Assembly: GCA_023246815.1 (NCBI GenBank) | Contig: JAHFHR010000013.1 | Span: 1 to 14,150 of the forward strand | Source: a bacterium | Lineage (GTDB): Bacteria; Patescibacteriota; Patescibacteriia; Buchananbacterales; UBA6539 | Direction of reading: 5' to 3' | Length of the DNA stretch: 14,150 bases | In this document: in pieces, positions 1 through 5,093 of the stretch | How the letters are laid out: each line of letters opens with the position of its first letter | How positions within the stretch are numbered: position 1 is the first letter of the stretch | Notes under the pieces: model-generated | Seen by the model: only the letters and a program-made list of their open reading frames with translations | Told to the model about the DNA's origin: nothing | Database searches by the model: none | Made by a program: the position numbers and the translations under genes

Positions 1-231
1 ACCTCCGCTTTTTCCAGTGACATCGCCGGAGATACCGGACACATCACCGCGAATGAATTGAAAATCACCCCAAACTCGGGGGTGAAGCCCTTGGACATTC
101 TCGGTATTGATTTGCTTGGTATTCGGTTTTCTTAGACTCTGTATTTCTCCCGTTACTGGTGGTGTTTGGACAGCCTGTTTTTTTGTTATTACTGGTTTTT
201 TTCTTATTAACCCCATTACCACTGTCCGCAT
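1..231 (-). CDS. Partial protein with heptad GDVxG-type repeats (5' end only)
   Basis: An open frame of 77 codons starts with ATG at 231-229 and runs off the window edge without a stop. It is too short and open-ended to show up easily as an ORF, but its signals are good: an AAGGGA-like ribosome binding site 6 bases before the ATG and a well-spaced promoter at 272-300. The first 50 residues are basic and polar with no signal peptide or membrane segment. From residue 54 a seven-residue pattern of the form xGDVxGx appears (WGDFQFI, RGDVSGI, SGDVTGK), continuing to the edge. Such short glycine/aspartate repeats suggest a solenoid-like repeat region, but the function is unknown. Most of the protein lies outside the window. 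I am fairly sure it is a gene and unsure of everything else. Confidence 0.65.
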   Translation of the reverse strand, partial: MRTVVMGLIRKKPVITKKQAVQTPPVTGEIQSLRKPNTKQINTENVQGLHPRVWGDFQFIRGDVSGISGDVTGKSGG

Positions 232-271
232 CTTACTTCCCTTTCGCTGGTCGTGCCTAAGCCAAAAAATC

Positions 272-300
272 ATTCTAGCGAAAATAATTGATCTTGTCAA
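272..300 (-). promoter_or_regulatory. Promoter for the heptad-repeat gene
   Basis: On the minus strand a perfect -35 box TTGACA (300-295) is followed by a 17-base spacer and the -10 box TAGAAT (277-272). The predicted start is near 265, giving a leader of about 34 bases before the ATG at 231. It lies just downstream of the terminator at 321-356, so the repeat gene is its own transcription unit. Confidence 0.75.
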
Positions 301-320
301 TAATAAGACTTTATTTTTTT

Positions 321-356
321 TAAAAAAATCCGCCCCAGACGACTGTGTCTGGGGCG
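321..356 (-). terminator. Rho-independent terminator after the 137-aa protein gene
   Basis: A perfect 10-bp GC-rich stem (331-340 with 347-356, six-base loop) is followed, reading the minus strand, by GA and seven T residues (328-322). It sits 27 bases past the stop codon of the gene at 383-796. Confidence 0.85.
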
Positions 357-382
357 TGACGGTGAAACATTAGGCGAGAAGC

Positions 383-796
383 CTAGAGTTCAACCAGTAT
401 GAGGCTTTCTATCGTGACTTGAGTACCGATGGGGAGATCGGTAAGTCTTAGTTTATCCCCATTCTTGAAGGCGAATCCATTGCCTTCTGGCTCGACGACG
501 TGAGCTTTTTCAATTCTCGCGAGCCGATGTTTCTCAGCCAGCTCTTGAGGGATGCCGGAGATTTGTACGGTCATCCCTTGAACGAGAATTCGTTGCTCAA
601 CGCGCGGTATTGCGTTACCCCATCGCGTCAGAGCTTCTTCGTCGAGTTCCGGTGGTTCATCGCCGTTGCGGCCGAGCCCAATGAAGGGCTTGGAAGGTCG
701 TTTTGACGACGACGGCTTGAATTCGTGGACATATAGTATGTCCCCGACCTGGGCCACTTGGAGCGGTGGCTGTATCGTTTGCTGTATCGTTTGCAT
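383..796 (-). CDS. Unrecognised small protein (137 aa)
   Basis: I do not recognise this protein family. The frame is open from an ATG at 871 (162 aa). The ATG at 796 is preferred, because it has a GGAGGG ribosome binding site about 9 bases upstream, while a promoter-like element places the likely RNA start near 873, leaving no leader for the upstream ATG. The chosen product begins with M-QTIQ-QTIQ-PP, encoded by a perfect 12-base tandem repeat. There is a polar Ser/Lys/Arg stretch near residues 28-36, and the rest looks like a soluble mixed alpha/beta or beta-rich protein. No signal peptide, membrane segment or cysteine is seen. By eye the gene is richer in GC than the ribosomal genes beside it. 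It is monocistronic, between two terminators. That it is a gene is likely; the function is unknown. Confidence 0.6.
   Translation of the reverse strand: MQTIQQTIQPPLQVAQVGDILYVHEFKPSSSKRPSKPFIGLGRNGDEPPELDEEALTRWGNAIPRVEQRILVQGMTVQISGIPQELAEKHRLARIEKAHVVEPEGNGFAFKNGDKLRLTDLPIGTQVTIESLILVEL
769..792 (-). repeat. Perfect 12-base tandem duplication at the gene start
   Basis: The plus-strand unit GCTGTATCGTTT occurs twice head to tail (769-780, 781-792). On the minus strand it encodes the duplicated tetrapeptide QTIQ directly after the preferred start Met at 796. Confidence 0.9.
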
Positions 797-819
797 CGCT
801 ATAATCCCTCCATTGGTTG

Positions 820-836
820 TGACAGCACGGCTGTCA
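820..836 (-). promoter_or_regulatory. Short leader hairpin
   Basis: A perfect 7-bp inverted repeat TGACAGC/GCTGTCA with a three-base loop lies upstream of the ribosome binding site of the preferred start at 796. If translation starts at 796 this is a leader hairpin; if it starts at 871 it is coding sequence. No ligand or regulator can be named. Confidence 0.35.
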
Positions 837-879
837 TGGTGAACTTTTAAGGAAACACACCGCTTCCTCATATGGCAGT

Positions 880-908
880 ATGGTATATTATTAAGACTTT
901 TTTTACAA
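880..908 (-). promoter_or_regulatory. Possible promoter for the 137-aa protein gene
   Basis: On the minus strand TTGTAA (908-903) is followed by 17 bases and TACCAT (885-880), with an overlapping TATACC at 887-882. Both boxes are imperfect (4 of 6). The position between the ribosomal operon terminator and the gene supports it. The predicted RNA start is near 873. Confidence 0.4.
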
Positions 909-912
909 GATA

Positions 913-941
913 CCTAAAACCCCTGCATCATACAGGGGTTT
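913..941 (-). terminator. Terminator at the end of the ribosomal operon
   Basis: A 9-bp stem AAACCCCTG/CAGGGGTTT (917-925 with 933-941, seven-base loop) lies 33 bases after the rpsI stop. The T tract on the minus strand is short (four T, three of them in the stem), so it may be leaky. Confidence 0.65.
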
Positions 942-974
942 CGAGATCCTGAACTAGTGTTAAATGTAAAAAAG

Positions 975-1445
975 TTAGCGCTTGCTCCACTGCGGGGCAC
1001 GACGAGCACGTTTGAGGCCCGGTTTTTTTCGTTCTTTGCGGCGCGCATCACGCTTGAGAAAACCTTCTGGTTTGAGTATCGTACGTAAATCTTTATCAAA
1101 GACAAGTAATGCCCGGGCAACACCATGCCGCATTGCTTCTGCTTGGCCGTGCATCCCACCACCAGCAACCTTGACCGAGAAATCAAACTCTTTGAGTCTG
1201 TTGATGGTCTCTAGCGGCGCTTTAGCAATATTGCGCAATTCTAAAGTTGGAAAGTATTCATTCAATGCTTTACCGTTGACCAGTATCTTGCCCTCACCTT
1301 TTTTGAATAATCGAACTCGTGCGACGGATGTTTTTCGTCGGCCGACAGCGTACAGGTAGCTGTGGCGGACGCGTTTTTTCTTGCCGTCATCTGTAAGCTC
1401 CTCCACTTCCACAGATTCTGTCTTGGTTGTTGCTTTGGTCATCAT
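975..1445 (-). CDS. rpsI: Ribosomal protein S9 (uS9)
   Basis: This is a protein of the head of the small ribosomal subunit whose basic C-terminal tail reaches the P-site tRNA. The 156 residues include the family core: YAVGRRKTSVARV near residues 32-44, KVAGGGMHGQAEAMRHGVARAL near 92-113 (hallmark GGG-x-GQ) and a C-terminal tail ending KKPGLKRARRAPQWSKR. The final SKR is the conserved P-site contact. It is longer than the usual ~130 residues because of an acidic and lysine-rich N-terminal extension of about 28 residues. The start (ATG ATG) lies one base after the rplM stop, with no Shine-Dalgarno sequence, so translation is probably coupled. It is the last gene of the operon and is followed by a terminator hairpin. 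Confidence 0.97.
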   Translation of the reverse strand: MMTKATTKTESVEVEELTDDGKKKRVRHSYLYAVGRRKTSVARVRLFKKGEGKILVNGKALNEYFPTLELRNIAKAPLETINRLKEFDFSVKVAGGGMHGQAEAMRHGVARALLVFDKDLRTILKPEGFLKRDARRKERKKPGLKRARRAPQWSKR

Positions 1446-1446
1446 A

Positions 1447-1833
1447 CTAGTTGGAAATTCTCAAACGTTTCATCATTTTGGCACGAAGCTTATTTTTTGG
1501 CAGCATGTTAAACACCGCTTTTTCTAAAACTTGTGATGGATCTTTTTCAAACATATGGCGCATCTGAGTTTCTTTTAACCCGCCGGGATAGCCTGAGTGT
1601 CGGTAGTAAACTTTTCCTGTCATTTTAGCGCCAGTAGTTTTAATTTTTCCGGCGTTGGTGATTACCACGATATCACCTTGGTCTTGATGGTATTCAAACG
1701 TTGGCTTGTGCTTACCACGCAGTTTGCCGGCAATGTCGGTTGCCAAACGGCCCAACACTCTGCCATCGGCATCAATAGTGTGGGTCATGCGTTGAATTGC
1801 GGTTTTTCCGGTTGGTTTCTTTTTGGTAGCCAT
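1447..1833 (-). CDS. rplM: Ribosomal protein L13 (uL13)
   Basis: L13 is an early-assembling protein of the large ribosomal subunit. The 128 residues show the family core: the start HTIDADGRVLGRLATDIAGKL near 18-38, the segment DIVVITNAGKIKTTGAKMTGKVYYRHSGYPGG split over residues 54-85, and AVFNMLPKNKLRAKMMKRLRI near the C terminus. It is a little shorter than the ~142 residues of E. coli L13, missing the usual C-terminal extension after the LRI motif. It starts 3 bases after the rplQ stop and ends one base before rpsI, the usual rplM-rpsI pairing, here fused onto the end of the alpha operon. No Shine-Dalgarno sequence is seen. Confidence 0.97.
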   Translation of the reverse strand: MATKKKPTGKTAIQRMTHTIDADGRVLGRLATDIAGKLRGKHKPTFEYHQDQGDIVVITNAGKIKTTGAKMTGKVYYRHSGYPGGLKETQMRHMFEKDPSQVLEKAVFNMLPKNKLRAKMMKRLRISN

Positions 1834-1836
1834 ACG

Positions 1837-2187
1837 TTAAACAAATTCAATTTGTACCATTTCAGCACCATCGCCTGCCCGTTGGCCAACTGCGGTAATA
1901 CGGGTGTATCCACCCTTGCGCTCTTTATAACGCGGTCCGAGCACTTCAAGCGCCTTGGCTACTGCTTTTTTATGGTACAGCACTTTAAGCAATTGCCGGC
2001 GGGTATGTAAATCATTAACCTTAGCAGTGGTGATCAATCTTTCTACCAATGGTTTGACCGCCTTGGCTTTTGCTTTGGTAGTTTTTATCTTTTCGTAAAT
2101 AATCATACTAGTCGCAAGACCACGCAGCAACGCTTCGCGCGGTGCTTTTTTACGATCGAGTGTTTTGGTCTTGCTCTTATGCCTCAT
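1837..2187 (-). CDS. rplQ: Ribosomal protein L17 (bL17)
   Basis: L17 is a bacterial-specific protein of the large subunit near the exit tunnel. The 116 residues begin MRHKSKTKTLDRKKAPREAL with LLRGLATSMI following, matching the family N terminus, then EKIKTTKAKAKAVKPLVERLITTAK (residues 32-56) and a C-terminal ending GDGAEMVQIEFV, all typical. Length is normal. It follows rpoA by 26 bases, the standard order at the end of the alpha operon, and precedes rplM by 3 bases. No clear Shine-Dalgarno sequence precedes the ATG. Confidence 0.97.
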   Translation of the reverse strand: MRHKSKTKTLDRKKAPREALLRGLATSMIIYEKIKTTKAKAKAVKPLVERLITTAKVNDLHTRRQLLKVLYHKKAVAKALEVLGPRYKERKGGYTRITAVGQRAGDGAEMVQIEFV

Positions 2188-2213
2188 GGTAGCTCGCTAG
2201 TATTAGGTAGTAA

Positions 2214-3014
2214 TTATTCTTTTTCTTCTTCGGACACCATTTCAGATTCCATTGCCTCTTTGTCAGCTTTCGATTTTCTTTTTTTTACGGTTTTTTTAAC
2301 GGGCTCATCTGAAACAACACTGACTGGAGCTTGTTCAGCAATAAAATTAAAGTGATCAATCAGTACTTGATTTGCCTGAGAGAGTGCTTCTTCGGGAGTA
2401 ATAGTGCCGTCGGTCTCAACTGTCATCACCAGACTCTCGTAGTTGGTCATTTGACCGACACGGACGTTTTCAACTCTAAAGCCAACATTGCGAATTGGTG
2501 TATAGATTGAATCAATAACAATCATGTCCGTTTCGGTGTTTTCTTTTTCCTTGGCTTCGGTTGGTACGTATCCGCGACCCTGATTAACAACCAGCTCCAT
2601 CTCTAACTCGGCATCTTTACTGGTGAGCGTGGCAATGACTAAGTCAGGATTGACTACTTCAACGTCGGCATTTTTTTCAATGTCCTTACCGGTGACTTCT
2701 TTTTCACCTTTGGCTTTGAGCTTGAGACGGACCGGCTCAGTGCTGTGCACTTTAATATTGAGCTGTTTTAAATTAAGTGTTATTTCTACCACATCTTCTT
2801 TGACGTTAGGAACGGTGGTGAATTCGTGACTGACGCCCTTTACTTTAAAACTGGTGACGGCACCGCCCGGTAGCGATGACAGCATCACCCGACGCAAGGC
2901 ATTGCCCAGCGTGGTACCGTAGCCCGGGAAGCACGGCTGAATGCTTATGACCGCTTCATTGCGCTGCTCCCCTGGGGTGACCGTGATAGTTGATGGAAGT
3001 GAAATTTTTTCCAT
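2214..3014 (-). CDS. rpoA: RNA polymerase alpha subunit lacking the C-terminal domain
   Basis: Alpha forms the dimer on which the polymerase core assembles. The N-terminal domain is complete: PCFPGYGTTLGNALRRVMLSS at residues 27-47 is the dimerisation motif, VNQGRGYVP lies near 143-151, and the final helix SQANQVLIDHFNFIAE ends near 227. The protein is only 266 residues against about 315-330 in most bacteria. The ~80-residue alpha-CTD, which binds UP elements, activators and sigma region 4, is replaced by a ~40-residue highly charged tail (KKTVKKRKSKADKE, then acidic to the end). Only 26 bases separate its stop from rplQ, so no hidden CTD follows and a frameshift is unlikely. It sits between rpsD and rplQ in the usual order. 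Confidence 0.96.
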   Translation of the reverse strand: MEKISLPSTITVTPGEQRNEAVISIQPCFPGYGTTLGNALRRVMLSSLPGGAVTSFKVKGVSHEFTTVPNVKEDVVEITLNLKQLNIKVHSTEPVRLKLKAKGEKEVTGKDIEKNADVEVVNPDLVIATLTSKDAELEMELVVNQGRGYVPTEAKEKENTETDMIVIDSIYTPIRNVGFRVENVRVGQMTNYESLVMTVETDGTITPEEALSQANQVLIDHFNFIAEQAPVSVVSDEPVKKTVKKRKSKADKEAMESEMVSEEEKE

Positions 3015-3028
3015 ACAGTAATTTAAAA

Positions 3029-3643
3029 TTATCTTGAGTAGAACTCAACGATGAGTCGAGGATTAAATATTTTTTCAAAATCAGCATCGCTGGGCAGTGC
3101 CACGATGGTGACTGTTTTAGTTGTTTTATCAAGTTTCAACCATGACGGTGCTTGGTGTTTTTCTAGTGTTGCATCAAGCTCGCTAAAGATTTTCTTACCA
3201 GCTTTAGTTGGCTTGATGGTGATTTGGTCTTTAATCCGTACTTGGTATGATGGTATGTCAATACGTTTGTCATTGACCATGAACATACGATGGCCAACCA
3301 TCTGACGTGCCATCCGGCGAGTCTTGGCAAAGCCGACGCGGTAGATAACGTTATCTAGTCGCATCTCCAATAACTGCTGCAGAATTTCACCAGTGTCACC
3401 TTTCTGAGCCGTCGCTTTTTTATAGTAGTTTTCAAATTGACGCTCCATGATGCCATAGGCGATGCGGGCAATTTGTTTTTCACGAAGCTGTGAGCCGAAT
3501 TCCGACAGCCGGCCTTGGCGTTTTGGGCCATGGATACCAGGTGGGTAGGCACGCGTCTGCACCGGACTTTTTGCTGACTGCGAAAGCTTGACCCCGTAGC
3601 GCCGTGAAGCTTTATTGACTTTTATTTTGGAAATGGTAGCCAT
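3029..3643 (-). CDS. rpsD: Ribosomal protein S4 (uS4), zinc-free form
   Basis: S4 nucleates assembly of the small subunit by binding 16S rRNA. The 204 residues contain the N-terminal RRYGVKLSQSAKSP region, the YPPGIHGPKRQGRLSEFGSQL motif (residues 33-53), the S4 RNA-binding fold with LEMRLDNVIYRVGFAKTRRMARQMVGH near 91-118, and the C-terminal end LIVEFYSR. No cysteines are present, so this is the form without the N-terminal zinc site. In E. coli, S4 represses the alpha operon through its leader; whether it does so here is unknown. It starts 3 bases after the rpsK stop and ends 14 bases before rpoA. Confidence 0.97.
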   Translation of the reverse strand: MATISKIKVNKASRRYGVKLSQSAKSPVQTRAYPPGIHGPKRQGRLSEFGSQLREKQIARIAYGIMERQFENYYKKATAQKGDTGEILQQLLEMRLDNVIYRVGFAKTRRMARQMVGHRMFMVNDKRIDIPSYQVRIKDQITIKPTKAGKKIFSELDATLEKHQAPSWLKLDKTTKTVTIVALPSDADFEKIFNPRLIVEFYSR

Positions 3644-3646
3644 AGA

Positions 3647-4090
3647 TTATACACGTCGTGGTTTCTTCTGTCGCGCACCGTTATGCGGAATCGGAGTGAT
3701 GTCTTTAATTCCTGAAATGGTCATACCGTTGGCATTGATCGCGCGAATCGCTGCTTCGCGTCCGCCGCCGACTCCTTTGACGAAAACAAATACTTCTTTG
3801 AGTCCGTAGTCGCGCAGCAGTTCAGCTGCTTTACTGACTACGATACCGGCGGCGTAGGGTGTTGATTTTTTTGGACCCTTGAAACCAGCACGACCGGCAG
3901 AGTACTGCACCAGTGCGTTGCCTTGCGGATCAGTGAAGCTGACGATGGTATTGTTATAGGTTGCTTTAACATACGCACAACCTGTCGGAACAGAGCGTTT
4001 TTGTTTGCGCTTGCCTTTGGCAGCTGCAACAACCGCAGCTGCGTCTGCTGCCGGTGTTTCTACCATGTCTCTTACTTTTTGTTGCCCCAT
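3647..4090 (-). CDS. rpsK: Ribosomal protein S11 (uS11)
   Basis: S11 is part of the platform of the small subunit and contacts mRNA near the E site. Of 147 residues the core from about 31 onward is canonical: YVKATYNNTIVSFTDPQGN, YSAGRAGFKGPKKSTPYAA, and the C-terminal HNGARQKKPRRV. The first ~30 residues are an Ala-rich extension followed by a basic KGKRKQKR patch. No Shine-Dalgarno sequence supports either the ATG at 4090 or an internal ATG at 4066, which would give 139 residues, so the exact start is uncertain. It follows rpsM after 31 bases and precedes rpsD by 3. Confidence 0.96.
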   Translation of the reverse strand: MGQQKVRDMVETPAADAAAVVAAAKGKRKQKRSVPTGCAYVKATYNNTIVSFTDPQGNALVQYSAGRAGFKGPKKSTPYAAGIVVSKAAELLRDYGLKEVFVFVKGVGGGREAAIRAINANGMTISGIKDITPIPHNGARQKKPRRV

Positions 4091-4121
4091 GATTTCTAAC
4101 AGTTAACAATTAACACAGACG

Positions 4122-4511
4122 TTACGTCTTTTGGCCAGTCGTCTTCTTACCCGAGCCCATAGTGACACGCTTATTGCCCCGTCGGGTTCGGTTGTTGGTT
4201 TTAGTCCGCTGTCCGCGCGACGGTAGATTTTTAGTGTGGCGTGAACCACGATAGCTACCAATTTCTTTTAAACGTTTGATGTTGAGTAGTATCTCGCGCT
4301 TCAATTCTCCTTCAACCTTAAGATTTTTTTCAATAATTTCTCGCAGCTTATTTACTTCTGTTTCTGGTAAATCTTTGACGCGGATGCTTGGATCAACTTT
4401 TGCTTGTTTTAAAATTTCTTGCGATTTAGTTCGGCCAATACCAAAGATATAGGTCAGACCAATCTCCACTCGCTTTTCATTTGGAAGTGTAATACCCGCA
4501 ATACGCGCCAT
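4122..4511 (-). CDS. rpsM: Ribosomal protein S13 (uS13)
   Basis: S13 lies in the head of the small subunit, forming bridges to the large subunit and contacting P-site tRNA by its tail. The 129 residues show the family start MARIAGITLPNEKRVEIGLT, the helix-hairpin-helix segment YIFGIGRTKSQEIL (22-35), IGSYRGSRHTKNLPSRGQRTKTN split near 87-110, and a basic tail. Length is typical. It begins 8 bases after the rpmJ stop; an AAGGA at the end of rpmJ, 11 bases before the ATG, may act as a weak ribosome binding site. Confidence 0.97.
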   Translation of the reverse strand: MARIAGITLPNEKRVEIGLTYIFGIGRTKSQEILKQAKVDPSIRVKDLPETEVNKLREIIEKNLKVEGELKREILLNIKRLKEIGSYRGSRHTKNLPSRGQRTKTNNRTRRGNKRVTMGSGKKTTGQKT

Positions 4512-4519
4512 ATGTAGAA

Positions 4520-4633
4520 TTATCCTTGTCGTTGTCGGTGCTTGGGATTTTTACAAATAATATGAACCCGACCTTTACGTCGGACCACTTTACAATCCTT
4601 ACACATTTTTTTAGTTGAGGCTTGGACTTTCAT
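4520..4633 (-). CDS. rpmJ: Ribosomal protein L36 (bL36)
   Basis: This 37-residue protein of the large subunit reads MKVQASTKKMCKDCKVVRRK and continues with GRVHIICKNPKHRQRQG, a clear L36. The zinc-binding residues are all present: C11, C14, C27 and H32, in the expected C-x2-C-x12-C-x4-H pattern. The gene is easily missed because it is short. It lies in its usual place between infA (10 bases upstream) and rpsM (8 bases downstream). The ATG at 4633 follows the infA stop without a Shine-Dalgarno sequence. Confidence 0.97.
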   Translation of the reverse strand: MKVQASTKKMCKDCKVVRRKGRVHIICKNPKHRQRQG

Positions 4634-4643
4634 GAGTAGCTGT

Positions 4644-4904
4644 CTAGTATCGATAGGTGATGCGACCCTTAGTTAGATCATACGGCGTCATTTGTACTTT
4701 GACTTTGTCGCCGGGGAGGATGCGAATGCGGTACATCCGCATGCGACCAGCTAAATGAGCTAATATCTCGTGGCCGTTATCCAATTTTACTTTAAATGTA
4801 GTAGCTGGTAACAGCTCTACCACTTCCCCATCCATTTCAATAAATTCTTTACTGTCTGGGGTATCGTGGGTTTTTTTTACCATAGTATGCGTATTTTTTG
4901 CCAC
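4644..4904 (-). CDS. infA: Translation initiation factor IF-1
   Basis: IF-1 is an OB-fold protein that binds the A site of the small subunit during initiation. The core FIEMDGEVVELLPATTFKVKLDNG, then HEILAHLAGRMRMYRIRILPGDKVKVQMTPYDLTKGRITYRY to the end, is canonical. The frame can start at GTG 4904 (86 aa) or ATG 4883 (79 aa). Both add a short extension to the usual ~72 residues and neither has a Shine-Dalgarno sequence, so the start is open. It is the first gene of the operon, with tandem promoters upstream and a leader of about 80 bases. The usual adk and map genes do not precede it here. Confidence 0.96.
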   Translation of the reverse strand: MAKNTHTMVKKTHDTPDSKEFIEMDGEVVELLPATTFKVKLDNGHEILAHLAGRMRMYRIRILPGDKVKVQMTPYDLTKGRITYRY

Positions 4905-4991
4905 AAAATAAAATTCATGGGGCCAGTAGCTATCCGGCTATCCCAGAATTTTATCTAAAATTAGACAAATTTTACTATTATCCACTGGATT

Positions 4992-5021
4992 ATTATACTG
5001 TGGTTTGCTAAAACTTGTCAA
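4992..5021 (-). promoter_or_regulatory. Main promoter of the infA-rpsI operon
   Basis: On the minus strand a perfect TTGACA (5021-5016) is followed by 18 bases and a perfect TATAAT (4997-4992). The predicted RNA start is near 4985, about 80 bases before infA. The leader contains AT-rich inverted repeats (AATTTT-AGAT-AAAATT, about 4939-4954) and a possible weak GC hairpin at 4919-4946 just before infA. Confidence 0.85.
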
Positions 5022-5031
5022 CAATATGCCT

Positions 5032-5060
5032 ATAGTATACCAGATGATGGATAATGTCAA
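5032..5060 (-). promoter_or_regulatory. Possible second, upstream promoter of the infA operon
   Basis: A second perfect TTGACA lies at 5060-5055 on the minus strand, 39 bases upstream of the first. It can pair with TACTAT (5037-5032, spacer 17) or TATACT (5039-5034, spacer 15). It is 34 bases downstream of the alaS stop, so tandem promoters for the operon are plausible. Confidence 0.5.
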
Positions 5061-5093
5061 TGATTTTAAGGGGAATCTGCATTGGGGAGTGTG

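Noticed and set aside
107..373. Plus-strand open frame of 88 codons at the left end
   Set aside because: It overlaps the minus-strand repeat gene, its promoter and a terminator stem, has no ribosome binding site and encodes a low-complexity hydrophobic string; it is the shadow of other features.
797..871. Upstream ATG at 871 as start of the 162-residue version of the unknown gene
   Set aside because: No ribosome binding site, and the likely RNA start is at about the same position; the ATG at 796 has a strong GGAGGG. Not excluded if leaderless translation is used.
2188..2213. Frameshift or missed exon-like remainder of RpoA alpha-CTD
   Set aside because: Only 26 bases lie between rpoA and rplQ, and no CTD-like sequence is present in another frame, so the domain is truly absent at this locus.
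5041..5093. Possible continuation of AlaRS after its stop (truncated pseudogene)
   Set aside because: The short gap runs into promoter elements and the protein ends cleanly after the editing domain; all catalytic and editing motifs are intact.
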